NCBI RefSeq assembly: GCF_004025535.1
Contig: NZ_QJRG01000047.1
Span: 372,001-436,000 of the forward strand
Length of the DNA: 64,000 nucleotides
DNA from: Pseudomonas alkylphenolica
GTDB lineage: Bacteria; Pseudomonadota; Gammaproteobacteria; Pseudomonadales; Pseudomonadaceae
Direction of reading: 5' to 3'
Made by a program: the position numbers and the translations under genes. Shown in pieces: positions 39,885 through 48,547 of this stretch (position 1 is the stretch's first letter; every line of letters begins with the position of its first letter). The notes beneath the pieces are model-generated. The model was given only the letters and a program-made list of their open reading frames with translations, ran no database searches and had not been told where the DNA came from.

Positions 39885-41183
39885 TTAGAAAGTGGCTTTG
39901 ACCTGCAGGCCCAGCACCAGCGCATTGTCGATGTCCTGACCGGAGAAGGCCCCGGGCTCGATGATGTACTGCACATCCGGGCGCAGAGTCAGCCAGGGTG
40001 TAGCCTGGTAGCCGTAGCTGAGTTCCAGCAGCTGTTCGGCGCTGTCCAGGTCGGGATAGGCGATGCCTGCAGCGAGCGCGGCATCCTGCTGCACGTCGCG
40101 GCTGCGCGGGTTGGGTACCGCACGGCCATAACCCAGGGCTAGGGTGTCACGCGGGCGTCCTTCGAAGGGTTTGTACAGGACCATCCCGGCGCCGTACCAC
40201 TTGCTGAAGGGCGACGCGGCACTACTGGCAGCCGAGTACTGGCCGAAGGCATGCAGGCTGCGCCCGGCTGAAACCGGGGAGTTCCACAGCGCCTGGTCGA
40301 TCAGCAGGTAGTGGCCCGAGCGGCCGGCCACCTCCCTGTCGCTGCCGATGCGTTGGGCGTCGGAGCTGTCGTAGTAGTAACCCAGCTTGTACTCGCCCGG
40401 CAGTTCAGCCTGATGCTTGTAGACCAGCTCGATCGGCACCACGGTGCCGGTGGTGTGCTTGGGCCCCAGGTGCCAGGCACGGCTGGAGTTGCCGTTGCTT
40501 TGCGGGTCGACATTGAAGGCAGCCACACGCAGTTGCCAGGCCGCTGACAGGTCGTACTTCACGCGCACACCAAGGTGGGCATTGGGGTAGTTGGTCCAGC
40601 CGCTGCCGCCCGACATGTTCAACGGATGACCGCAGAAGCCGGCGTTCATAAAATTGCACAGTATGCCGCTGTCAAGGCCACCAAGGTCGTTGCCCATGGC
40701 CATGTAGCCGAGCTTGACGTTCAGTGCCGGGGTAAGCAGGGTGCGTTCGTAGCTCAACTCGGTCAGGCGGGTGTACAGGCCGCCGTAGTTTTCCTGGATG
40801 GGCAGGCGGTTGCCGACCAGGTCTTCCGAGGCGCTGTTGCCGCGGCGGTCGTTGATCGTGAGCTGGATTTTGCCGGCGTTTTCCATGCCGTAGAGCTTGC
40901 TCAGGTCGAACTGTATGCCGAGCTTGAGGTTCTGCGAATAACGCGCCGAGCGGTGCAGGCCGCCGTCGGCGTTGTAGGCCGTTTCGCCGCTGTAGTCACC
41001 GGTGAATTTGACGCCTTGTTCATCCAGCTGGTGGCGCAAGCCGCCCCAGTCACCGGTGAGGGTGCTACGGGTCAACAGGTCCGGGCTTTCATTGGCCAGC
41101 GCGGGGAGGCTGGCGCTGCAGGTCAGGCCGAGCAGCAGGCAGCTGACCAGGCGGGGAGGGGAAAAGCAAAAAACGGAAGACAT
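39885..41183 (-). CDS. oprB: Carbohydrate-selective porin OprB
   Basis: Outer-membrane glucose/carbohydrate porin. The 432-residue protein has a signal peptide (MSSVFCFSPPRLVSCLLLGL..., cleavage near ALA-NE at about residue 32), then the OprB family start LTGDWGGLRHQLDEQGV. A 16-strand barrel with alternating aromatic residues follows, ending in Phe (LQVKATF), as outer-membrane proteins do. ATG 41183 is preferred to a TTG two codons upstream. It lies downstream of gcd in the same direction across an attenuator-like hairpin, so porin supply and periplasmic glucose oxidation are co-ordinated. Confidence 0.94.
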   Translation of the reverse strand: MSSVFCFSPPRLVSCLLLGLTCSASLPALANESPDLLTRSTLTGDWGGLRHQLDEQGVKFTGDYSGETAYNADGGLHRSARYSQNLKLGIQFDLSKLYGMENAGKIQLTINDRRGNSASEDLVGNRLPIQENYGGLYTRLTELSYERTLLTPALNVKLGYMAMGNDLGGLDSGILCNFMNAGFCGHPLNMSGGSGWTNYPNAHLGVRVKYDLSAAWQLRVAAFNVDPQSNGNSSRAWHLGPKHTTGTVVPIELVYKHQAELPGEYKLGYYYDSSDAQRIGSDREVAGRSGHYLLIDQALWNSPVSAGRSLHAFGQYSAASSAASPFSKWYGAGMVLYKPFEGRPRDTLALGYGRAVPNPRSRDVQQDAALAAGIAYPDLDSAEQLLELSYGYQATPWLTLRPDVQYIIEPGAFSGQDIDNALVLGLQVKATF

Positions 41184-41230
41184 GCGCAACCTTTCAAACG
41201 AATTCGCGAGCGACAGATAAAAAGAGGAGT

Positions 41231-41252
41231 GCGCGGTGCAAAGGCACCGCGC
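41231..41252 (-). terminator. Attenuator-like hairpin between gcd and oprB
   Basis: GCGCGGTGC (41231-41239), AAAG, GCACCGCGC (41244-41252). On the minus strand the stem is followed by ACTCCTCTTTTTATC, a near T tract. It would let part of the gcd transcription stop before oprB. Confidence 0.7.
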
Positions 41253-41270
41253 AGGTAGAGCGATGGTGGG

Positions 41271-43688
41271 TTACGGCAGCGCGTAGGCGATGACGTAGTC
41301 ACCCCGGTCGGTCGACTGGCGAGCACCGCCAGCGGTAATGACGACGTACTGCTTGCCGGTTTTCGGTGACACATAGGTCATCGGGCCACCCTGGCTGCCC
41401 ACGGGCAGGCGGGCTTTCCAGGCTTCTTCACCGTTGCCGCTGTTGAAGGCGCGCAGGTAGAAATCCTGGGTGCCGGCAATGAACACCAGGCCGCCCTGGG
41501 TCGACAGGGTGCCACCGAGGGTCGGCAGGCCGACCTTGATCGGCAGGTGCATGCGGATGCCCAGCGGCCCGGTATCTTCCACGGTACCGACCGGTACCTG
41601 CCAGGCGACCTTTTGGGTTTTCATGTCGATCGCAGTCAGGGTGCCGAATGGTGGTGCCTGGCAGGGAATGCCGGCCACCGACAGGAAGCGGTTCTTGTTC
41701 ACCGCGTACGGGGTGCCCTTGAGCGGAACCGCGCCCATGCCGGTATTCAGCGCTTCGCCACCCGAGGCGGCCTGGGCCTTGTTTTGCGAGGGGATCATCT
41801 GGATCCACAGGCCCAGGCGCATGTCGTTGACGAAGATGAAGCCATGCACCGGGTCGGTGGACAGGCTGCCCCAGTTCATGCCGCCCAGCGAGCCCGGGAA
41901 GCTCAGCGACAGGTCAGTGCCTGGTGCCGTGTACAGGCCGTCGTAGCGCATTTTCTTGAAGTCGATGCGGCACAGCAACTGGTCGTATGGCGTGGCGCCC
42001 CACATGTCCGACTCGGTCAGCTGCTGGGCACCGATCTGCGGCATGCCGACCGACTTGGGCTGGGTAGGCGAATAGGGTTCGTTGGGGATGTTGCCCGGTT
42101 TGACCGGCACTTCATCGACCTGGGTCAGCGGTTGGCCGGTGGCGCGGTCGAGCACAAAGATCTGCCCGGCCTTGGTGCCGATCACCACCGCAGGCACTGA
42201 CTGGCCGTCTGCCTTGGTGAAGTCGATCAGGCTTGGCTGCATCGGCAAGTCGAAGTCCCAGAGGTCGTTGTGCACGGTCTGGTATACCCACTTTTCGGCA
42301 CCGCTGGTGGCGTCCAGCGCCAGTACCGATGCGCCGTATTTGTGGTTCAGTGCCGTACGTTCGACGCCATAGATGTCGGTGGACGAACTGCCCATGGGCA
42401 GGAACAGAGTGTTCATGGTCGGGTCATACGACATCGGCGCCCAGCTGTTGGGGGTGCTGCGTACGTAGGTGCTGTCGCCGGTCGGGGCGCTCTTGTCTTC
42501 GGGGTTGCCCGGGTCGAAGGCCCAGCGCATCTGGCCGCTGATCACATCGAAACCACGGATCACGCCGCCTGGCATGTCGGTCTGGACGTTGTCGGCAACG
42601 CGGCCACCGACGACGACGGTGGTACCGGCCATCAGCGGCGCCGAGGACAACTGGTAGTAGCTGTCCGGGACGTTGCCCAGGCCTGCCTTCAGGTCAACCT
42701 GGCCATTGTTGCCAAAGCCTTTGCAGAAGGCGCCGGTGTCGGCATCGACGGCGATCAGGCGGGCATCGATAGTGTTGGTCAGCAGGCGGCGCTGGCAGTT
42801 GGCGCCGGCCGGTACGCTGGCGGCAATGATCGCCGAACTGTTGGGTTGGGTCGGCTGCACGATGGGCGCAGTGGCGTCGAAGTAGGCCATGCCGCGGCAG
42901 CGTTGCCAGACACCCGACTTGGCGTTGATTTCGTTCTTCCACAGCTCTTTGCCGGTGTCGGCATCAAGTGCGATCAGGTTGTTGTGCGGGGTGCAGATGA
43001 ACACCTTGTTGCCAACCTGCAGCGGCGTCAGCTGGTCTTCGGCGCCGTTGCCATCGCTGATGGCGACATCGCCGGTGTGATAGGTCCAGGCCACTTTCAA
43101 CTGGTTGACGTTGTCGCGATTGATCTGGTCCAGCGCGGCGAAACGGCTACCACCCTCGGTGTTGCCGTAATGCGCCCAGTCTTTTTGCGCCTTGGCCGGG
43201 TCGACCGCAGTCAGTCCCGGGCCGGTGCCAGTGGGGGCTACGCTTGGGTGTGCGACAAACATGTTGCCGGCGGCAATCACCACGGCAATCGCCAGCACGC
43301 CGGCTACACCATAGGCGCCGCGACCGGGTTTGGCACCGGCGGTGCGGGCCAGCATCGGGTACACCAGTGCCAGCGCCAGGCCGATGACGGCGAACATGAA
43401 CAGGCGCGAGAACAGCGGCCAGAACACCAGGCCGACATCGGCCAGGGCCCACAGCGCGGTACCGATGAGGAACGCGGCGTACAACCAGGCACCAGCGGGC
43501 TTGCGACGGGCGACCAGCAGGCCGGAAATGGCCATCACCAGGCCGCCGATCAGGAAGTACCAGGAACCACCCAGACTGACCAGTTTCACGCCACCGGCGG
43601 CCAGTGCCAGGCCGAGCAGGGCGATAATGATGCCCAGGCCTGTCAGGATGAAAGTTGAGGCGCCAGAGGTGCGCGGTGTTTGCTTCAT
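41271..43688 (-). CDS. gcd: Membrane-bound PQQ-dependent glucose dehydrogenase
   Basis: Oxidises glucose to gluconolactone in the periplasm and passes electrons to ubiquinone; PQQ and Ca/Mg are required. The 805-residue protein has five hydrophobic helices in its first ~150 residues (FILTGLGIIIALLGLALAAG and four more). A PQQ beta-propeller follows (DWAHYGNTEGGSRFAALDQIN near residue 175, then repeated W-motif blades such as VGNKVFICTPHNNLIALDADTG). Length matches E. coli Gcd (796). No PQQ biosynthesis genes are in the window. Tandem SlyA-like palindromes cover its promoter. Confidence 0.97.
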   Translation of the reverse strand: MKQTPRTSGASTFILTGLGIIIALLGLALAAGGVKLVSLGGSWYFLIGGLVMAISGLLVARRKPAGAWLYAAFLIGTALWALADVGLVFWPLFSRLFMFAVIGLALALVYPMLARTAGAKPGRGAYGVAGVLAIAVVIAAGNMFVAHPSVAPTGTGPGLTAVDPAKAQKDWAHYGNTEGGSRFAALDQINRDNVNQLKVAWTYHTGDVAISDGNGAEDQLTPLQVGNKVFICTPHNNLIALDADTGKELWKNEINAKSGVWQRCRGMAYFDATAPIVQPTQPNSSAIIAASVPAGANCQRRLLTNTIDARLIAVDADTGAFCKGFGNNGQVDLKAGLGNVPDSYYQLSSAPLMAGTTVVVGGRVADNVQTDMPGGVIRGFDVISGQMRWAFDPGNPEDKSAPTGDSTYVRSTPNSWAPMSYDPTMNTLFLPMGSSSTDIYGVERTALNHKYGASVLALDATSGAEKWVYQTVHNDLWDFDLPMQPSLIDFTKADGQSVPAVVIGTKAGQIFVLDRATGQPLTQVDEVPVKPGNIPNEPYSPTQPKSVGMPQIGAQQLTESDMWGATPYDQLLCRIDFKKMRYDGLYTAPGTDLSLSFPGSLGGMNWGSLSTDPVHGFIFVNDMRLGLWIQMIPSQNKAQAASGGEALNTGMGAVPLKGTPYAVNKNRFLSVAGIPCQAPPFGTLTAIDMKTQKVAWQVPVGTVEDTGPLGIRMHLPIKVGLPTLGGTLSTQGGLVFIAGTQDFYLRAFNSGNGEEAWKARLPVGSQGGPMTYVSPKTGKQYVVITAGGARQSTDRGDYVIAYALP

Positions 43689-43720
43689 ATCGAAAAAAAC
43701 TCGAAGAGGAGGGTGGCGGA

Positions 43721-43753
43721 ATTATACCCTTAGCAAGCTAATTAACAAGTTAG
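43721..43753 (-). promoter_or_regulatory. gcd promoter overlapped by two tandem SlyA-like palindromes
   Basis: On the minus strand -10 TATAAT (complement of 43721-43726) and -35 TTGTTA (complement of 43743-43748) are separated by 16 bp. TTAGCAAGCTAA (43730-43741) fills the spacer and TTAACAAGTTAG (43742-43753) abuts it over the -35. The first is identical to the preferred site reported for Salmonella SlyA. A MarR/SlyA-type repressor is therefore likely to control gcd, and perhaps the divergent amidase gene. Confidence 0.65.
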
Positions 43754-43864
43754 TCCATTTTTCGGTGTTTAAAAAAATTGACGCCTCTGTTGCTTTAAAT
43801 GCGCCGTCAGGGTTTTATGATGCGCATCGAATTGCATCAACCTTCAGCAGCAGGCAGTAACAGT

Positions 43865-45577
43865 ATGATTGAAGTCACCGAAGTCTCCATTGCCGAACTG
43901 CGCGCGGCGCTCGAATCGGGTCAGACCACTGCGGTCGAGCTGGTTCAGGCTTATCTGGCGCGTATCGAGGCCTATGACGGTCCCAACACGGCCACCGCGC
44001 TCAATGCCGTTGTGGTCCGTAACCCCGAAGCGCTGAACGAAGCCCGGGCGTCCGACGCCCGTCGGGCCAAGGGTGAATTGTTGGGCCCACTGGATGGTAT
44101 TCCTTACACCGCCAAGGACAGCTATCTGGTGAAGGGACTCACCGCTGCTTCCGGCAGCCCGGCGTTTGCCGATCTGGTTGCCTACCGTGATGCGTTCACC
44201 ATCGAGCGCTTGCGCGCTGCGGGCGCCATTTGCCTGGGTAAAACCAACATGCCGCCGATGGCTAACGGTGGCATGCAGCGTGGCGTGTATGGCCGGGCCG
44301 AAAGCCCGTACAACGCCGACTACCTCACCGCACCGTTTGCGTCGGGCTCCTCCAATGGTGCCGGTACGGCCACGGCTGCCAGCTTCTCGGCATTCGGCCT
44401 GGCGGAAGAAACCTGGTCGAGCGGGCGCGGGCCTGCAACCAACAACGGCCTGTGCGCCTACACGCCTTCGCGCGGGGTGATTTCGGTGCGTGGTAACTGG
44501 CCGCTGACGCCGACCATGGACGTCGTCGTGCCGTTTGCCCGGACCATGGCCGACCTGCTGGAAGTGCTCGACGTGGTGGTTGCCGAAGACCCCGATACCC
44601 GCGGCGACTTGTGGCGCATGCAGCCCTGGGTGCCGATCCCGAGCGTTGCCGAGGTGCGCCCGGCGTCCTATCTGGACCTGGCTGCCGACCCTACGGCGCT
44701 GGCCGGCAAACGCCTGGGCGTGCCGCGTATGTACATCAATGCCGATCCTGAGGCCGGTACCAGCGAAGCGCCGGGTATCGGCGGCCCGACCGGGCAGCGC
44801 ATCAACACCCGGCCATCGGTCATCAGCTTGTGGGAAGCGGCGCGCAAAGCCCTGGAAGCTGCAGGTGCCGAAGTGATCGAGGTGGATTTCCCGCTGGTGT
44901 CCAATTGCGAAGGTGACCGCCCTGGCGCGCCAACCGTGTTCAATCGCGGCCTGGTCTCCAAAGAATTCCTGCACCATGAGCTGTGGGACCTGACGGCCTG
45001 GGCTTTCGATGATTTCCTGCAGGCCAACGGTGACCCCAAGTTGAACCGCCTGGTCGACGTGGATGGCCCGAAAATCTTCCCGCACGACCCGGGCACGCTG
45101 CCTAACCGCGAAGGTGACCTGGCGGCGGGCATGGACGAGTACGTGCGCATGGCCGAGCGCGGCATTACCCCGTGGGACCAGATCAGCACCGTACCGGACG
45201 GGCTGCGCGGGCTGGAACACACCCGTCGTATCGATCTGGAAGACTGGATGGATGGCTTGCGGCTCGATGCCGTGCTGTTCCCGACCGTGGCCGACGTGGG
45301 CCCGGCCGATGCGGATGTCAATCCGGCGTCGGCGGACATTGCCTGGAGCAATGGCGTGTGGGTTGCCAACGGTAACCTCGCCATCCGTCATCTGGGTGTG
45401 CCGACCGTCACCGTACCGATGGGGATCATGGCTGACATCGGTATGCCAATCGGCTTGACCTTTGCCGGGCGCGCGTATGACGACTCGTCGTTGCTGCGCC
45501 TGGCGTCGGCCTATGAGTCGACCGGCTCCAAGCGCCAGGTGCCGCCACGCACGCCACCGCTGGTGTCGGGCAAGTAA
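43865..45577 (+). CDS. Amidase-signature family hydrolase
   Basis: A 570-residue amidase-signature enzyme. The Ser-cisSer-Lys triad is seen as Lys in YTAKDSYLVKG (near residue 84), cis-Ser in FASGSSNGAGTATAASF (near 160) and nucleophile Ser in ETWSSGRGPATNNG (near 184). The usual GGS of the last block reads WSS. The C-terminal block VPTVTVPMGIMADIGMPIGL is conserved. No signal peptide; probably a cytosolic amide or ester hydrolase of unknown substrate. ATG 43865 (MIEVTEVSIAEL) starts the domain but has only a weak ribosome site; ATG 43817 would add 16 residues. Divergent from gcd. Confidence 0.88.
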   Translation: MIEVTEVSIAELRAALESGQTTAVELVQAYLARIEAYDGPNTATALNAVVVRNPEALNEARASDARRAKGELLGPLDGIPYTAKDSYLVKGLTAASGSPAFADLVAYRDAFTIERLRAAGAICLGKTNMPPMANGGMQRGVYGRAESPYNADYLTAPFASGSSNGAGTATAASFSAFGLAEETWSSGRGPATNNGLCAYTPSRGVISVRGNWPLTPTMDVVVPFARTMADLLEVLDVVVAEDPDTRGDLWRMQPWVPIPSVAEVRPASYLDLAADPTALAGKRLGVPRMYINADPEAGTSEAPGIGGPTGQRINTRPSVISLWEAARKALEAAGAEVIEVDFPLVSNCEGDRPGAPTVFNRGLVSKEFLHHELWDLTAWAFDDFLQANGDPKLNRLVDVDGPKIFPHDPGTLPNREGDLAAGMDEYVRMAERGITPWDQISTVPDGLRGLEHTRRIDLEDWMDGLRLDAVLFPTVADVGPADADVNPASADIAWSNGVWVANGNLAIRHLGVPTVTVPMGIMADIGMPIGLTFAGRAYDDSSLLRLASAYESTGSKRQVPPRTPPLVSGK

Positions 45578-45708
45578 CAGAGGGTCGGGGTTGGAGCAGC
45601 GATGCTCCAATCCTGGCTGTTCAAGGCCGAGACGGGCTAAATGTTGGGTGCGTGCGAGTGCCGGGCTGTAATTGCCGGTTGGGAGAGGTTTGATACGGAA
45701 GAAGAAAA

Positions 45709-45783
45709 TGGCAGGGGCGGCTGGATTCGAACCAACGCATGGCAGGATCAAAACCTGCTGCCTTACCGCTTGGCGACGCCCCT
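45709..45783 (-). tRNA. tRNA-Gln (anticodon TTG), CCA encoded
   Basis: Read on the minus strand, 75 nt fold into a cloverleaf. Acceptor stem AGGGGCG/CGCCCCT, anticodon stem GCAGG/CCTGC with loop TTTTGAT (anticodon TTG), T-arm containing GGTTCGAATCC, discriminator G, and CCA at 45711-45709. No integrase or attachment-site duplication was seen nearby. Confidence 0.96.
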
Positions 45784-46000
45784 GTAGGTGTTGCGACGAG
45801 TGCCTGGCACCCGCTGGATGATATTCGCTGCTGTGCCGTGAGTGGCTCGTTGCAGGAATGCGCGGAAATTTACCAACTTTTTTCCCGTCTGGGAAGAGCC
45901 TGTACAGATAAATTGTTTTTAAAACAGCTGGTTAGTGTTGAGCGAGGGCAGGCGTCATAATGCCTGCGATGCGTTACCCCTCTATTTTCAGGAAATCCTC
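45784..46000. other. Intergenic region between tRNA-Gln and the RidA gene
   Basis: 217 bp without a gene; with the tRNA and the 131 bp after the amidase gene it makes up a 423-bp protein-free stretch. It holds an 8-bp palindrome CTGTACAG near 45900, an AT-rich patch at about 45908-45922 and a small hairpin GCAGGC/GCCTGC near 45948-45967 just before the gene. A 7-bp hairpin TTGGAGC/GCTCCAA lies after the amidase at 45591-45610. Confidence 0.4.
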
Positions 46001-46381
46001 ATGGCAAACCACGACCTGACCTTCACCCCTGATCCGGACCCGGAATCCATCTCCAGCGACGTCGTCGGCTTTGGTGGCGTGCTGGTTTCGACCCAGATCC
46101 CGACCCGTGCCGACGGCAGCCTGGAGCTGGGTGACATCACCCTGCAAAGCGAGTGCACCCTGCAGGCGCTGAAGGTGGCCTTGGAGCGGGCTGGCAGCTC
46201 GATGGACCGGGTGATGCACCTGACCATCTACCTGACCGACATGGCTGATCGCGCCGCGTTCAACGAGGTATACCAGCGTTTCTTCGCCAAACCCTGGCCT
46301 GTGCGCGCCGCCGTTGGCGTGGCCTCGCTGGCCGTTGAAGGCATGCGCGTGGAAGTGACGGCGATGGCGGCCAAGGCCTAG
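46001..46381 (+). CDS. RidA-family protein
   Basis: A 126-residue YjgF/YER057c/UK114-family protein, typically a trimer that hydrolyses reactive enamine/imine intermediates. The central strand-helix block LQSECTLQALKVALERAGSSMDRVMHLTIYLTDMAD and the C-terminal signature PVRAAVGVASLAVEGMRVEVTAMA are present; the conserved Arg (PVRAAVG) is kept. ATG 46001 begins the domain, with AGGAAA upstream. It is a paralogue-type member rather than a certain housekeeping RidA. Confidence 0.9.
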   Translation: MANHDLTFTPDPDPESISSDVVGFGGVLVSTQIPTRADGSLELGDITLQSECTLQALKVALERAGSSMDRVMHLTIYLTDMADRAAFNEVYQRFFAKPWPVRAAVGVASLAVEGMRVEVTAMAAKA

Positions 46382-46505
46382 TGCAGCCATAGATCCCTTT
46401 AGGGGGGCTTGCTATCTGGCATGCAGCTCGGCAGCCGACGGGTGCCTGTCACGCGTTTCGCGCTACAATGCGCGCCTTGACCGTGACAAGCCTGACTAAA
46501 AAAAC

Positions 46506-48509
46506 ATGTCCTTACCCAAGCATCACCTGGAATTGCTGAGCCCTGCCCGCGATGTAGCCATTGCCCGCGAGGCCATCCTGCATGGCGCCGACGCTATCTA
46601 CATCGGCGGCCCAAGCTTTGGCGCCCGCCACAACGCCTGCAACGAGGTGGGTGAAATCGCCCAGTTGGTGGAGTTCGCCCGTCGCTACCATGCCCGGGTG
46701 TTCACCACCATCAACACCATCCTGCACGACAACGAGCTGGAGCCGGCGCGCAAGCTGATCCACCAGCTCTACGATGCCGGTGTCGACGCGCTGATCGTCC
46801 AGGACCTGGGGGTGATGGAGCTGGACATCCCGCCGATCGAGCTGCACGCCAGTACCCAGACCGACATTCGCACCCTGGCACGGGCAAAGTTCCTCGATCA
46901 GGCCGGTTTCTCGCAGCTGGTGCTGGCCCGTGAGCTGAACCTGAAGGAAATCCGCGCCATCGCCGATGAAACCGATGCTGCCATCGAGTTTTTCATTCAC
47001 GGTGCGTTGTGCGTGGCGTTTTCCGGTCAGTGCAACATTTCCCACGCCCAGACCGGCCGCAGCGCCAACCGCGGTGACTGCTCCCAGGCCTGCCGCCTGC
47101 CCTACACCCTCAAAGATGAGAAGGGTGGGGTGATCGCTTACGAAAAACACCTGTTGTCGATGAAGGACAACAACCAGAGCGCCAACATCCGCGCACTGGT
47201 CGAAGCAGGTGTGCGCTCGTTCAAGATCGAAGGGCGCTACAAGGACATGGGCTATGTGAAGAACATCACCGCCTACTACCGCCAGCGTCTGGATGCCGTG
47301 CTGGAAGACCGCCCGGACCTCGCGCGCGCCTCCAGCGGCCGCACCGCGCACTTCTTCCTGCCCGACCCGGACAAGACCTTTCACCGCGGCAGCACCGACT
47401 ATTTTGTCAGTGAGCGCAAGATCGACATCGGCGCGTTTGACTCACCCACTTTCACCGGCCTGCCGGTCGGCGTAGTGGAAAAAGTCGGTAAGCGCGACAT
47501 GCAGGTGGTCACCCACGAGCCGCTGTCCAACGGTGATGGCCTCAACGTGCTGGTCAAGCGTGAAGTCGTGGGTTTCCGCGCCAACATCGCCGAGCCTAAA
47601 GGCGAGTTCGAGGAAGACGGCGAGAAGCGCTACCGCTACCGCGTCGAGCCCAACGAAATGCCTGCCGGGATGTATCAGTTGCGGCCTAACCACCCGTTGA
47701 GCCGCAACCTGGACCACAACTGGCAGCAAGCCCTGCAAAAGACCTCCGCCGAGCGCCGTATCGGTCTGGGCTGGGTCGCACGCTTGCGTGAAGAACGTCT
47801 GGAACTGACTGCCACCAGCGAAGAAGGTATCAGTGCCAGCGTTGGCCTGGACGGCCCGTTCGGTGCGGCCAACAAGCCGGAGCAGGCCCTGGAGCAACTG
47901 CACGACCTGCTCGGCCAGCTGGGTACCACCCAGTACCATGCCACCACCATCAAGCTGGATGCGCCACAGGCGTTTTTCATTCCCAATTCGCAGCTCAAGG
48001 CCCTGCGCCGCGAGGTGATCGAAGCGCTGACCGCCGCACGGGTTGCCGCGCACCCACGTGGCGCGCGCAAGGCCGAGACTACGCCACCGCCGGTGTACCC
48101 CGAGTCGCACCTGTCGTTTTTGGCCAACGTCTACAACCAGAAGGCCCGTGATTTTTACCACCGTCACGGGGTCAAGCTGATCGACGCTGCCTACGAGGCG
48201 CATGAAGAGAAGGGTGAAGTGCCGGTGATGATCACCAAGCACTGCCTGCGCTTCTCCTTCAACCTGTGCCCCAAACAGGCCAAGGGCGTCACCGGTGTGC
48301 GCACCAAGGTTGCACCGATGCAGCTGATTCACGGCGATGAAGTGCTGACCCTGAAATTCGACTGCAAACCGTGCGAAATGCATGTAATCGGCAAGATGAA
48401 GGGCCATATCTTCGATCTGCCGCAACCGGGCAGCGTCGTGCAGCAACAGGTCGTTGGCCATATCAGCCCGGAAGACCTGCTCAAGACCATCCCCCGCGCT
48501 CCCCACTGA
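46506..48509 (+). CDS. rlhA: 23S rRNA C2501 hydroxylation protein (U32 family)
   Basis: A 667-residue U32-peptidase-family protein that aligns with E. coli RlhA (YdcP, about 650 residues) from recollection: LELLSPARDVAIAREAILHG, LHASTQTDIRT, FIHGALCVAFSGQCNISHAQTGRSANRGDCSQACR with cluster-binding Cys residues, and the C-terminal extension ITKHCLRFSFNLCPKQAKG and LKFDCKPCEMHVIG. RlhA is needed for 5-hydroxycytidine 2501 in 23S rRNA. Length and the C-terminal domain separate it from TrhP/YegQ (about 450 residues). It is a single gene, convergent with the LysR gene. Confidence 0.93.
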   Translation: MSLPKHHLELLSPARDVAIAREAILHGADAIYIGGPSFGARHNACNEVGEIAQLVEFARRYHARVFTTINTILHDNELEPARKLIHQLYDAGVDALIVQDLGVMELDIPPIELHASTQTDIRTLARAKFLDQAGFSQLVLARELNLKEIRAIADETDAAIEFFIHGALCVAFSGQCNISHAQTGRSANRGDCSQACRLPYTLKDEKGGVIAYEKHLLSMKDNNQSANIRALVEAGVRSFKIEGRYKDMGYVKNITAYYRQRLDAVLEDRPDLARASSGRTAHFFLPDPDKTFHRGSTDYFVSERKIDIGAFDSPTFTGLPVGVVEKVGKRDMQVVTHEPLSNGDGLNVLVKREVVGFRANIAEPKGEFEEDGEKRYRYRVEPNEMPAGMYQLRPNHPLSRNLDHNWQQALQKTSAERRIGLGWVARLREERLELTATSEEGISASVGLDGPFGAANKPEQALEQLHDLLGQLGTTQYHATTIKLDAPQAFFIPNSQLKALRREVIEALTAARVAAHPRGARKAETTPPPVYPESHLSFLANVYNQKARDFYHRHGVKLIDAAYEAHEEKGEVPVMITKHCLRFSFNLCPKQAKGVTGVRTKVAPMQLIHGDEVLTLKFDCKPCEMHVIGKMKGHIFDLPQPGSVVQQQVVGHISPEDLLKTIPRAPH

Positions 48510-48515
48510 GTGCCA

Positions 48516-48545
48516 GCGAGCGTGACGTTGCTGCGTCGCGCTCGC
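48516..48545. terminator. Convergent hairpin between rlhA and the LysR gene
   Basis: GCGAGCGTGACG (48516-48527) and CGTCGCGCTCGC (48534-48545) pair at 11 of 12 positions with one T-G wobble on the plus strand. The whole 38-bp gap between the two stop codons is this hairpin; no T tract. Confidence 0.6.
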
Positions 48546-48547
48546 CC

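Noticed and set aside
45898..45932. SOS (LexA) box near the RidA gene
   Set aside because: CTGTACAG and AAAACAG are present but the spacing does not fit CTG-N10-CAG.
45709..46000. tRNA-Gln as an integration site of a genomic island
   Set aside because: No integrase, no repeat of the tRNA 3' end nearby, and the flanking genes are ordinary chromosomal ones.
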